A stretch of DNA of 64,000 bases from Dactylis glomerata (taxonomy: Eukaryota > Streptophyta > Magnoliopsida > Poales > Poaceae). Shown here one piece after another: positions 33,713 to 45,900 of this stretch (its first letter is position 1; each line of letters starts with the position of its first letter). A program made the translations under genes and the position numbers. Location of the stretch: the NCBI GenBank assembly GCA_007115705.1, contig QXEO01000143.1, forward strand, positions 4,137,434-4,201,433, written 5' to 3'. A model generated the notes under the pieces. That model was not told the DNA's origin. It did no database searches and saw nothing but the letters and a program-made list of their open reading frames with translations.

Positions 33713-34063
33713 GGGAAAATATGCATAAAATCAATGCATTTAGTAAGTATTTTAGTATAATAGGCAGAGGTAAATTTTTTGGACCATTTCAAAAATATCG
33801 ATAAAATCACATGTCTACAAAATGTACCTTTTAGGCTACCTGGGAGGTCAATTTCTAGCAACTCGAATTTTTTGACATTTTTTAAATTGAATATAAAAAA
33901 TCCTATATCATAAGAAAATTATTTGTTTCACTATGATATATTTATTTATTTATTTTAACTACCTTTTATTTATGCAAAAATATAATAACTAAATTTGAGA
34001 TTATACAAAAAAAAGCAGCCAACTCGGCCAGTAAACGGGCCGGCCGAACCAGCAGATGGTTTG
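33713..34063 (+). repeat. Arm repeat R (second copy), abutting arm L2
   Basis: It repeats the R1 text (AAATCAATGCATTTAGTAAG through AACGGGCCGGCCGAACCAGC) and is followed directly by the L-type arm at 34064. R and L arms therefore meet head to tail at GATGGTTTG/CTCCGCCGG. Confidence 0.75.
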
Positions 34064-34552
34064 CTCCGCCGGCCCATTTCCTAGGTGGGATTCCTTTTTC
34101 TTTTTCTTTTTAATTAATTTTGGATATTTTGGTTATATATTTTCCACATCTAAATACTTATCAAAAATTATTATTAGAGTAATTTATCGTACAATAAATA
34201 TTTGTAGAATTTTATAATTTTTTTTATTTTTTTTTAAAATGATGAAAAAAACGAGTTGCTAGGAATGGCTCTCTCAGGTAGGCCTAAATGGTCTTTTATC
34301 AGATATGTGATTTTTTTGACATTCTTCAAATGGTCTAAAAAATTACCACATTATGAACTTCCAAAATGTATAATAAATACATGAATTTCAAGGTTTTTTT
34401 GTTATTATTTTGTGTGCTATGATATAAATAATATTTATGCCTTCTCCATCTTAAAAGGGGTGTTGTCCATGGTTTTACACATGCAATGAGTGCACCACCC
34501 AAGTGTTTTTACCCTATGCACTTGAAAACTCATGGACACACACACTCCTAGG
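34064..34552 (+). repeat. Arm repeat L2
   Basis: It is a close copy of 23638-24123, including TTGGATATTTTGGTTATATA, GAGTTGCTAGGAATGGCTCT and GTTGTCCATGGTTTTACACA, and is followed by 167-bp array 2. Confidence 0.78.
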
Positions 34553-36240
34553 GGGTGTGTGGATACTGGTGTACCCACACTGGTGCAACAGTTCATGTCT
34601 AGGCTGCCTTTCAGGGGTTTTTGAGGTGTTGTTGACCTTTTATTGACATATGCAATGGGAGAAGCCCCACTTTGATAGTACCCTAGGTATTTTGATCCAT
34701 AGCTTGTACTATACTACTTGGGGTGTGTGGATATTGGTGTACCCACACTGGTGTAACAGTTCATGTCTAGGCTGTCTTTCCGGGGTTTTGAGGTGGTGTT
34801 GACCTTTTGTTGACACATGCAATGGGGGAAGCCCCACTTTGATACTATCCTAGGTATTTTGATCCATAGCTTGTACTATACTACTTGTGGTGTGTGGATA
34901 CTGGTGTACCCACACTGGTGCAACAGTTCATGTCTTGGCTGCCTTTCAGGGGTTTTGAGGTGGTGTTGACCTTTTGTTGACACATGTAATGAGAGAAGCC
35001 CCACTTTGATACTACCCTAGGTACTTTGATCCATAGCTTGTACCATACTACTTAGGGTGTGTGGATACTGGTATACCCACACTGGTGCAGCAGTTCATGT
35101 CTACGATGCCTTTCAGTGGTTTTGAGGTGGTGTTGACCTTTTGTTGACACATGCAATGGAAGAATCCCCACTGTGATACTACCCTAGGTACTTTGATCCA
35201 TAGCTTGTACCATACTACTTGGAATGTGTGGTACTGGTGTATCCACACTGGTGCAACAGTTCATGTCTAGGATGCCTTTCAGGGGTTTTGAGGTGGTATT
35301 GACCTTTTATTGACATATGCAATGGGAGAAGACCCACTTTGATACTACCCTAGGTACTTTGATCCATAGCTTGTACTATACTACTTGTGGTGTGTGGATA
35401 CTGGTGTAGCCACACTGGTGCAACAGTTCATGTCTAGGCTGCCTTTTCGGGGTTTTGAGGTGATGTTGACCTTTTGTTGACACATGCAATGGGAGAAGCC
35501 CCACTTTGATACTACCCTAGGTACTTTGATCCATAGCTTGTACCATACTACTTGGGGTTTGTGGATACTGGTGTACCCACACTAGTGCAACAGTTCATGT
35601 CTAGGCTGCCTTTCAGGGGTTTTGAGGTGGTGTTGACCTTTTGTTGACACATGCAATGAGTGAAGCCCCACTTTGATACTACCCTAGGTACTTTGATCCA
35701 CAGCTTGTACCATACTACTTGGGGTGTGTGGATACTGGTGTACCCACACTGGTGCAGCAGTTCATGTCTAGGCTGCCTTTTTGGGGTTTTGAGGTGGTGT
35801 TGACCTTTTGTTGACACATGCAATAGGAGAAGCCCCACTTTGATACTACCCTAGGTACTTTGATCCATAGCTTGTACCGTACTACTTGGGGTGTGTGGAT
35901 ACTGGTGTACCCACACTGGTGCAGCAGTTCATGTCTAGGATGCCTTTCCGGGGTTTTGAGGTGGTGTTGACCTTTTGTTGACACATGCAATGGGAGAAGC
36001 CCCACTTTGATACTACCCTAGGTACTTTGATCCATAGCTTGTACCATAATAGTTGGGGTGTGTGGATACTGGTGTACCCACACTGGTGCAACAGTTCATA
36101 TCTAGGATGCCTTTCCGGGGTTTTGAGGTGGTGTTGACCTTTTGTTGACACATGCAATGGGAGAAGCCCCATTGTGATACTACCCTAGATACTTTGATCC
36201 ATAGCCTGTACCATACTACTTGGGGTGTGTTGATGCTGGT
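34553..36240 (+). repeat. 167-bp tandem repeat array 2 (about 10 units)
   Basis: Units repeat GTGTGGATACTGGTGTACCC, CAGTTCATGTCTAGGCTGCC and GGTGTTGACCTTTTGTTGAC with a 167-base period (for example starts at about 35714 and 35881). Variation between units is low in the right half and higher near the left edge, as expected for unequal exchange. Confidence 0.92.
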
Positions 36241-36520
36241 GTAGAATCACATGTCTACAAAATAGACCTTTCAGGCCTACCTCAGAGGTCTATTCCTAGT
36301 AACTCGAATTTTTCGACATTTTTTAAATTGAATAAAAAATCTATATCGTAAGAAAATTATTTGTATCACTACAATATATTTATTTATTTATTTTAACTAA
36401 CTTGTATATATGCAAAAAATAATAACTAAATTTGAGATTATAGAACAAAAAAATAGCCAACACGGCCAGTAAACGGGCCAGCTGACCAACTCATGGTGTG
36501 TTTGTTTGCGGTTTTCTTGT
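36241..36520 (+). repeat. Arm repeat R2 (5'-shortened)
   Basis: It starts at AATCACATGTCTACAAAATA and ends AACGGGCCAGCTGACCAACT, matching the right two thirds of the R arms. It lacks the CATTTAGTAAGTATTTTAG portion. Confidence 0.72.
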
Positions 36521-37089
36521 GCCGGCCCGTTAACAACGTGGCTCGTCCCGATCAGTTTTAACCCCCTCAGATCTAATTCCCCACCCCACACACACCACCC
36601 GCACCCCCGCCCCCCGCAAACCCTAGGCGGCACTGCCCTGCGCGCCCTCACTCGCCGCCGCACTGCAAGCCTCCCTCGGCCGTCGACCCGCTTGCGTCTA
36701 CCACCGCCATCCGCACATCGACCGCCGCCGTCCGCGCCTCGACCGCCACTGTCCGCGCCCTCTCCGACCGTCGACGCCCCGAGGTATGTGCCCGGCCGTT
36801 TCTTTGTAAATGCATTTGGGGTTCGGTTAGATGTCGATATTGGTAGCCTAATTCCGGATTATGGGTTTGGTTGGTCACATGAATTCGCCCATGCAATACT
36901 AGTAAGCTAGCCATTTAGATCCCAAGCCTTAGAATTAATTTTGCTATGATTTAGATTACTTTAGAAGTGATTTAGATGAGTTTACAATTGATTTAGATTG
37001 ATGTAGATGATTTTAGAATTAATTTAGATGATTTTAGAATTGATTTAAGCTGTTGGATTTGCAAAGTTTAGCATTTCTTCTTGGCGACC

Positions 37090-37497
37090 ATGCCCATGCG
37101 GCATCCTCGCCGGCTCGGCGGCGCCGACCCGTTTGATCTGCCTCCAGTCCGGGAGTGGGCTCCACCGGGCTGGCACTGGGAGTTGCTGCCTTCTGGGGCG
37201 CGCAACTTAGCGAGGATTCCAGGTCCCGTCGTTGACCCAGAGATTCTTTGGTGGCGGACGTATGGGCCAGGATTAGTGCGGAGGGAGCCAGCCCCTGAGG
37301 TGGACGTGCACTGCCGGATTAGGGAGGAAGACGAGCATGTCCGTCGCTACATGGTAGCGTTGGACATGCCCCTGAGGTTCTCCAATACCTGGCGCTATAT
37401 TCAGGGACCACACCCGAATTGTGCTCCTGTGATGGTTCCTGATGTTTGGGTGACCACCGCCCGCGGCTCAGGAACCGGGAATCGACGTCTAGTTTGA
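37090..37497 (+). CDS. Unknown 135-aa protein in the transposon-cargo chain
   Basis: The product begins MPMRHPRRLGGADPFDLPPV, followed by REWAPPGWHWELLPSGARNL and IPGPVVDPEILWWRTYGPGL, with no domain I can name. W-rich spacing (WAPPGWHW, WWRTYGPG) resembles the pattern in the 16805-17722 protein (DWRAPTGWKI), which could mean a distant relation. A donor-like GTATGTG at 36784 after a C-rich leader suggests an untranslated first exon, with an AT-rich intron up to about 37080. GC content is gene-like and the frame is clean. It sits between an R arm and a decayed B3-like gene. Confidence 0.5.
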   Translation: MPMRHPRRLGGADPFDLPPVREWAPPGWHWELLPSGARNLARIPGPVVDPEILWWRTYGPGLVRREPAPEVDVHCRIREEDEHVRRYMVALDMPLRFSNTWRYIQGPHPNCAPVMVPDVWVTTARGSGTGNRRLV

Positions 37498-37800
37498 TTA
37501 AGCGAAATGTAATAGTTAAGCGATACTATGTGATATTATTGTTGCATTAACTAGAGTTATTTGAGATGTATTATGTGATATTATTGGTGTGTTAACTAGA
37601 TAATTTTCGTTTAGTGGTTATTTCATTGCAACTTACAAATTATTTGTCTAGCCTTGAATATTGTTGTTACAGCTGATGATAAAAAATTGTGGGACTACGT
37701 GGCCCGGATGATCCATTGACTCTTACAACTAAGTATGAGGCTCTAATGGTATAAGTTTAATTGTAACTAATTTAATTAAAATTATCTTGACTTATGTTAG

Positions 37801-38338
37801 ATGGACGTTTGCGATGACTGTGGCCATAGTGGATGTCGACAGAAGAGGATTGTCATTACTCTCCCCTGGGACCTCGAGACTAGAGTGGTAAGTTTGTTTT
37901 TTTGTACACATGTTCATTGCCATATATATTTGCTTCCTGCTCAAACATATAGTTAATATTTATTTATTAGCAATTTGTTATAGCCTTTCCCTTGCCGCTC
38001 AAGGCGCGACATATGCGAGCATGCGAACAAAAATATTGCACAACCAAGATCTTTTGAGGTCAACCTAGTGCAGGGGGACTGTTCCACAACGCCAGTTTAG
38101 GATTCTTGTGACAAATGAGGTAAACCGGACCTAATTTAGTGGTCCTGCTTGGATAGCGTTTGCCCAGCGGTATGGACTTGCACCCCTCCAAAAGTTGGTT
38201 CTTTGGCTGGATGAAGGAGACGATGCCATCACCTTCCATTTCCCGGAGCCCGGTGGCTACGTGAGTTCTGAGGAGGAGCTCGAAGAAGGAGATGGTGGTG
38301 CATCTGATGCCGTCGTTGTGTCAGACCTCTCTCCCTAA
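37801..38338 (+). pseudogene. Decayed B3-like gene
   Basis: The first exon, 37801-37887, reads MDVCDDCGHSGCRQKRIVIT then LPWDLETRV and ends at a GTAAGT donor. The next, from 37971, begins QFVIAFPLPLKARH but shifts frame and hits stops. Further on, FRILVTNEVNRT, then FSGPAWIAFAQRYGLAPLQK, then LVLWLDEGDDAITFHFPEP appear in a third frame with TAA in place of one residue. The order resembles a plant B3-type domain (W-x-x-F, then an L-x-L-D-E strand). It is clearly broken and is a second B3-like gene next to that at 22046-22728. Confidence 0.5.
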
Positions 38339-39029
38339 TTGGTATGTTGTCAATGGTTTGCATATTATTTAGTACTAAATTATACTATAGTTGGAGTAAT
38401 TGTTATCATTCGTGTGTTTATTGAATTGCCAATGTTTTGTCTACTTTGGAATGCCAATGATTAAAAATGTTGTGGCACTTTGTGAAACCTTGATATTATT
38501 GTAAACCTTGTAAAACACACAAAGATAAATATTGTGCATCATACTTGGTTTACAATAGATATCAAGGTTGCTTGTGTGTGTCCAACATATAACAAGTATG
38601 AGGCATGAAATATTTTTTCTTCAATGTCGATGATTCATATTTATTTTTTTAGAATATGATTTCAATTTATTTCTGCCTAATGTGTGTGTAGTTTTTTATT
38701 TCTTCAGGTTTCTTTTTATTCGGATGTCCACCGCCTGCGGCTTAGCACCTGGTCGACGTCTAGTTTGAGAGGTCCATGGAAGTCTTGTGATGTATCAGTA
38801 ATGTATTAGGATTACTTAAAAATGGACAAGAGCTATGTAACTGGATTTTCTGAAGATATAATATGGTTATGTTATATTGTTTGTACTTTTGGATATGTAT
38901 TCCGTGGCGCATATATATTCACCAGAAATCAAGCTTTTTGGCCCACAAATATTTGTTAAACAAGGATAGCGCCAGCTGAGGCGCATAATATTTTGTAGTG
39001 CCGTATCACATACATAAGTTAATATAAAG
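38339..39029. other. AT-rich gap
   Basis: No gene is seen. ACTAGTTTGAGAGG-type text after CGTCTAGTTTGA at 37487 and 38757 (ACGTCTAGTTTGA in both places) suggests a short duplicated segment. Confidence 0.3.
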
Positions 39030-39275
39030 GAATATTTCAGGCCTAACTAAGAGAGCCGTTGCTACCAACAATTTGTTTTGATATATCTTAAATGTATCAA
39101 AAAATTATATACAGTATAATACTACACTTTGCGGCATTTCTACATTTTTATATAATTTCTACATTATCTTTATGTGACATAAATATTGACAAACATATAG
39201 TTAAAATATTTTTAAAAAAATCACCAGGCCTTTTAACGGCCCGGCCCATCCAAATGGTTGTGTGGCACGGCAGCC
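39030..39275 (+). repeat. Diverged arm repeat (R3)
   Basis: CAGGCCTAACTAAGAGAGCC, GTTGCTACCAACAATTTG and later TTTTAACGGCCCGGCCCATC follow the same order as the R arms (CAGGCCTACCTGAGAGGTCC, CCTAGCAACTCGAATTT, AACGGGCCGGCC). It is more diverged, and lies just before the Ulp1-like gene's leader. Confidence 0.45.
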
Positions 39276-39953
39276 CACGCGCTGACATCACTACGTCCGC
39301 AGATAAAGGCAACTACCAAATAGCACGTAGCGATACGATAATTAAGCAGCAGATCAACGCGGTAAAACCGCCTACCATTTTTTGCAGCTCGTCGGCGCCT
39401 ATACAGATCTCCGGCGAGATTAAGATCTGAAATCGGCGAGCTGGTTCACGAAATCAAATGGCGAGCTGCAGGCTGCAGCTCTACTGATCGAGGTTCGTCA
39501 CCTACCGATTTCATTACTTCCTAGTCCATGCCTATCATCGCAAACAAATTCCCAGCCGTTCGTCTAAATCCCGTCGGACTGATCCTTGAATTTGTCCTTT
39601 CCCCGAACGATCTGATCTGCACACGCAGCGGCGTTCGGGTGCTAGCCAGCATGCTTAGCCAATTTCTCGCCTCTATAGTGTTGCGCGCATCGTGCGTTGG
39701 GCAGATGGGCGCTTAGCCTATATCTATAGCAAAAAAATTAGCGCTTAGCAGTGCACGTCGAGGCGCTTAACTAGGGCTTCGTTGTGATCTTCTATTACTT
39801 ATTTCAATTGGCCTAAGGGTCAAATTAAGAGCCCTGCAGTGTATGATTAGTCATATTCATAAAAATAAAAGTATCTTGTTCTCTTTTTTACATGTAGACA
39901 TGAGTTTATACACTTTACTATACTGATCAAGTCTTAATGTTTTTTAACAGAGA

Positions 39954-42900
39954 ATGGATAGTAAGCGAGGTCCATGTTGTAATGTGGTGAAGTGGGTCGA
40001 TTTTAAAAATCGCATGTCGCCAGCACAACGGGCTAAACTTGATGAAGCTGAATTGCAGTGCGTGCTGGAGATACCATCTATTTTAATGAGGACAACATCG
40101 ATCAGGTTTATGATTGAGAAGTTCGATACCAAGACCAACAAATTCTATGTCCAAGAAGGGCATGATGGAATCACCGCACGCGGAGTGGACGTGGAATGCA
40201 TTTTTGGTTTAAGGGATAGTGGTTTGGATATTTCAGCCATATTGTATCTAGAAGGGGAAGACGCCGAGCTTAATGTGCCAGAGACGTTTTTAAGCAAGGC
40301 TACAGATAATATAGTTACTGATGAGTTGATTGCTGATGTCATCAAGAGTAAAGTTGCAGACGACGACTTCCTTCGTAAAACTGTTCTTATTCTCCTTGGG
40401 ACCGTGCTGGCGCCACAGTCCCATACGACTATTCCTAAACCATACTATGCACTAGTACAATATGTGCAGCGCATAAAGAAACTGAATTTCAATGAGTTCA
40501 CACTTCGTTTCCTCTTGGATAGCCTGAAGCAAATAGGAACCGGGTTAGAGATGAGGCAATGGCCTACCGGCAACGCTGCGCTACTACAGGTATAATTCTA
40601 ACTTCTTATAAAACTAATCTTGTATAATATAGCCCTACATGAAAGTGTATTTATTTTTATAAAAAACTAGCAAGGTGGCCCTCGCAAATGCGAGGGGATC
40701 ATCTTTTTTATGTTGAAAAATGATCAATAAATAAATCATTGATTTTGTATGTATTTATGTTGTACATATTATATGAATATATATCTCTAACCAACAAAAA
40801 TGTTATGCCAAAAAATTCTTGTTTGCGTTGAAACAATTTTTAATTTTGGGGCAAATGATTATTCCTTGTCCATAAATATCATAGACATGTTGATATGTAT
40901 TTTTTGTACCACAAGATATTACATCAATAGGTTGAAGTAATCATCAAACCACGAGCTAGCCAACAGTTTTATGACAAGTATATTATTCTATTATAATAAT
41001 GTCTGGTTTATGGGTCATAATTAGCAATGAAGTTATATATGCAGGCCTTTCCTACTCGACTGTCTCTTAGCATGCTATCCTAGGAGATGTAAACTTCCTA
41101 TCCTTTTTTCTCTCGTAAAATTATTGTGCACAAATAGAAGAGTTGTCTGACATTTCAATCTCGACATGCTTCTTTGCCTTTAGCAGTCAATAAGGCATTT
41201 TAAGGACATTGCATGTGTACGGTTGAGGTGAAAGTCTTAGAAAATAATTTTCAAAATGTCTTATGTACCCGTTTTACATCTCTTGTTTTCTATTTTGCGT
41301 TTGATTTTTTGCCATACTCATTTTTTGTGCAGAATATAAGTTTATATTATGTAACCTAGTACGTATGTACCTAACCTGGTAATTCTAGATGTCTAGCACT
41401 TTAGTTGTCATGACATATTGGAGAACGGACACACAATATATATATTAATCAGCACTTACATACAACACATGGACTCTCTCTTTTTTCTGTTTGGAAACAG
41501 TCCAGAGAGATCACGTCTGATTACTTTTTTTTTTGGAAATCATATCTCGTTACTTTTTTTTGGACATGTCTCATTACTTGGATATTAGGACTTGGCGCTA
41601 TCTGTTATACTTGAACTGTGTTGTTACATGTCAACCCCATATCACGTAATGTTATTGGTTATATCGTAACCCTCAATTTTATATCTAACAGTCTAAATAA
41701 TTTGAATGATGTGAATTAACGTAATACAACTTGAGGTGAAAGTCTTAGAAAATAATTTTCAAAATGTTTCATATGTACCCGTTTTACATCTCTTGTCCTC
41801 TTGTCAGCATTTGATTTTTTGCATACTCATTTTTTGTGCAGAATATAAGTTTACACTATGTAACATGTACCTAACCTGGTAATTTTAGGTGTCTGGCACT
41901 TTAGTTGTCATGATATATTGAAGATCGGACACACACAATATATATTGAAGAACTCTCACTTTTTTGTCTGTTTGGAAATAGTCCAGGAACATCACGTCTG
42001 ATTTTTTTTTTGGAAATCATGTCTCATTACTTTTTTTTAGCACACGTCTCATTACTTGGATATTAGGGCTTGGCTCGGTCAAACGTGTTATACTTAAACT
42101 ATGTTGTTATATGTCAACCCGATATCACGTAACATTATTGGTTAAATTAAGAAGTGAGCCTAGCTCAACTGGCTATGAGAGTGGATGTACAACCCAGGCA
42201 CCTAGATTTAAATCCCCACGGATGCGAATTTGGGTTCTTACTATTTATTAAAAAAACTCGCTGTGGAGGTCTCCCCCACCGCTTTCCTTAAAAAAAAACA
42301 TTATTGGTTAAATTGTAACCCTCAATTTTCTATCGAACCATCTAAATAATTTGAATTAACGTAATACCTCAATAAATACCCTTATATATAATCATGTATA
42401 TTTGTATTATGTCATTAATATATTGATATGGTTTTGTAACACTTAAGATTCTATGCATGTATTCCCTCTGATCGGAAATAAATGTTGGTGACTTGGTAAA
42501 AACTTTATGCAAAGTTAGTATAAAATTACCAAAACTTATTTCCAATCGGAGGGAGTAACTAATTTTCAAATGGTAAAGTAATCATACCCATAAATTAAAG
42601 ACTATTAAAGTTCTTTCTAGACATGTAATATAGTATTTTATTTAGATTATCGTTTATGTTTACTGTAATGTTATTATGTCATTAATATATTGATATGGTT
42701 TTGTAACACTTAAGATTCTATGCATGTATTCCCTCTAATCGGAAATAAATGTTGGTGACTTGGTATAAACTTTATGCAAAGTTAGTATAAAATTACTAAA
42801 ATTTATTTCCAATCGGAGGGAGTAACTAATTTTCAAATGGTAAAGTAATCATTTACCCATAAATTAAAGACTATTAAAGTTCTTTCTAGACATGTAATAT

Positions 42901-45900
42901 AGTATTTTATTTAGATTATCGTTTATGTTTACTGTAATGTTGTAATATCTATGACCATCTAGTATAACTACATGGAACCACAAACGTATTTTCCGGACAC
43001 TCTTAGATGTTTTCTTTGCAATTGTCGCATTTGCGAGGGCCACCGTTCTAGTTGGATTAACTTAGGTTAAAAAAATTCACTTTATGTTTAGTAGTATTAT
43101 GGGTTAAATTTAGTCCAAATGTTACTCCCTCCATTGCTATATATAGGATGTATATTTTTTGGCTAAATAGTCTATAATATAGGGTTTATTGTGTTGCACC
43201 ACTTGTATGAACAGTTTTTAGGCTATTCATTACGTTTGCTTATCTGATGAAACTCCTCTACTCTCTCAAGTCAATTAGCAAGGATTAATCCGGCCCAAAC
43301 TTGGCGTACTTTTTGCTCCATGCATGTTCTTTAGTTAGGTAGAGTAAATTTTATTATCATCTCAAACTTCACATAATAGTCGTATTCTTTATTGACGTAA
43401 TAAGAGATTAAATTTCTAATGTTTTTTGAATTTCTTTACTCGTAATTGTGTTGATTTTACATAGAATTTATATAGCTGATGTATGTGTTTGGTAGTTGGT
43501 GCCCATGTCACCATATGGGTGAATATCTTGCACACATGTAAGCGTGCTATTTGTCTAGGAGGATTTTAGACCATTTGTAGTACTTAAATTTATTGGTATA
43601 TATATTTGCTGCCTTTTTTATACACAGACTCATATTTGTTTCCTTGCTATTCTCGTAGCTAGGTACTGATTTGAATTTCTGGTGGATGTATTCGTAGATA
43701 GCTAATGGTCTCCCTAAAAAAAGACACGCTGATTAGTTTTGATATAAGCACCACTGTTTGGGCTAGCTGGTTCAGTTACTAAAGATCGGAGATTTTTTTA
43801 TTCAATCGGTGGGTTCGCTCTCGGTTGATTTGTTCGATTTCCTTGTTAGCTTATACGTGCCAGCCTATTTTTGCTCCTTTTTTTGCTTTTTTTTTTCTTG
43901 TACGTGTAACCTATTTTGGTTGCCTTTTTTTCTTGCACGTGTCATTGGTGGATCTTTTTTTCTTGTACGTGCAACCTATTTTGGTTGCCTTTTTTTTCTT
44001 GCACGTGTCTTTGGTGGACATTTTTGGTATGCGCCTTATGTTACGTAACAGCTTTTTATCTTTTAATCTATACCGTGAATTTTAGATCTAACAATCACCA
44101 TAATTCTAATGATGTGGATTAACGTGGTGTCTCTATTTTAGACTTCCGTATTGTGCTTTTAGTATATAGTAGATATTGCAGTATTTGTACTATGAAAAAG
44201 TTTGCCAAGAAGGTGCAAAACATATGTCCATGAAGCCACTTGTGCGGAACTGGACGGAGGAGGCGGCTGTGAAGAGAGATTTAGCATACTACACCAAAGG
44301 ACGGGGTCATGGACTGGTACATACAAGCTAATCTAGTTTGCCATATTAATTTACCATGTTAATTTAGTGTTAATCTAAATTGTTACATATTTATTTGAAC
44401 TAGATCGACGATGACATAACTCCTGAGCATAGAAATGAGAAGATCAAAACACCGGATAATAATGGTCCATCTAATAAACGAAAGGGCTCTAAAAAAGAAT
44501 TACGTGAACCTTCTAAGAAGAATACGACTTCTTCAATGAATGCCGCAGCTGCTGAAGCCCTGATTGGACCAATCATGGCACAAGTTACAGAGCACATACG
44601 TAGCACCATTCGTGAAGAGATGGAGCATGTTTCAGACAAATGTGCTGAGGTGATTGTACATATATTTTATATCTACTACTACAATGTGCTCTTAGTTTTA
44701 TTTATGTACATAACATTATCTTTGTAATTTGTCTGTACTGCAGGAAGTTCTAAGAATGCTAAACGCGAAAGGAGTTGTGTACAAACCTACTAAAGAAAGT
44801 ATGTCTGATAATAACAATGAAGATGAGCACGACAATAAGGAAGGAAACTCGACTCTTAAAAACCCTTATCGTAAGGAGGAAAAGGATTTCCAGGACGTTG
44901 ACCCTGTGGAGTCAACGGACAATGTTTCTTTAAAAGATTCATTTTCAGAGAAGGAGGTTGAGGACGCCAAGATCAAGTCTATGAATGGTACTAATGCTCA
45001 GCACACCACACCTGACAAACCACGGCGCAAGTCCAAACACACCTATACAGCTAGAAGATGAAGATAGTAATCCTCAGTCGTCATCCTCTATACCAATAAC
45101 TGACTTATTTGTTTCCAAAATAATTAAGCAGGAGGAAGAGGGTCATGTTATGGATTTAACACAAGAAGGTTCAGCCGAGTCTAATTCATTTGATAGCCTC
45201 AATACCTTATGTAAAAAAGCTATTGAGAGTGGGAAGAAAGAAAATGCAGTTGGAAAGCGCAAGCGCACAATTCCTTCAAAACTGTGTTCTCCTTATGTCA
45301 TGGACAAACGGCGTAAACGACATAATGATGCAGTTAGAAAAGGTATTGCTAGTGAGTGTGGATTCGCTGCCAAGGGGGATAGCTGCCCCCCTCATGGCAA
45401 CTGTACGATGCCTTTGAGATCTGTGCGGATTCCTGACATCAAGTTGATGTTTACTAGCAACATCTTTATGGTAATCGGCAATTAATGAGTTTATCGACTG
45501 TCGCGCTGTGTCAACAGACTATATGTCTCATTAGTTCACGCTGGCTTTATTCTGTGTTGTAGTGTTTGTACTCTAGCATGATTTCTATTCTGTTGGCATG
45601 TACATAGTGAGGTCTGAGACAAGCATACTGCGTAGACATGCATGCTTAATACTATTTTCCTGCAAAGAGCGTGTCAGTAAGCACCAATGCCGATGCGTAT
45701 GATGTGCCATCTCATTGTTACTGTCTGCTGTTATGTCATGTGTCAGCTTTATTATGAGATAGATTAGGTCGTAGCGTCAATGCCGATGTGTATGATGTGC
45801 CATCTCACTGTTACTGTCTGCTACTATCCGTTGTTCTATCATGTGTCAGCTTTATTATGAGATAGATTAGGTCGTAGCGCCGGGAGAGGGCTCTCTTAAG

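Larger units (their letters stand above)
40667..44173 (-). mobile_element. Helitron inside intron 1 of the Ulp1-like gene
   Basis: On the reverse strand it begins TCTACTATATACTAAAAGC (right edge 44173, host T at 44174) and ends with the hairpin CCCTCGCATTTGCGAGGG, CCACCTTG and CTAG (left edge 40667), with host A at 40666. TC start, a hairpin about 8 bases before CTAG, and insertion between A and T are the Helitron signature. It holds no helicase gene, so it is non-autonomous. Other elements are nested in it. The acceptor of the next exon, TATTGCAG, begins at the base after the insertion. Confidence 0.8.

Noticed and set aside
24013..36172. Many similar reverse-strand frames of about 96 codons (MGLLPLHVSTKGQHHLKTPE-like)
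   Set aside because: They come from the 167-bp tandem repeat. Since 167 is not a multiple of three, frames change every unit and stop; no start context or domain.
34553..36240. CRISPR-like look of a regular repeat array
   Set aside because: The repeat is continuous with no variable spacers, units are 167 bases, and the host is a plant.
42149..42297. A tRNA gene (A- and B-box sequences)
   Set aside because: The body has an A-rich tail and long target duplications and does not fold as a cloverleaf by eye; it is a SINE.
45343..45485. Extension of the Ulp1-like exon 5 to the stop at 45485
   Set aside because: Splicing at 45343 to 46075 gives the protein continuing ELFTEPTNNEG in phase, and the extension is transposon sequence.
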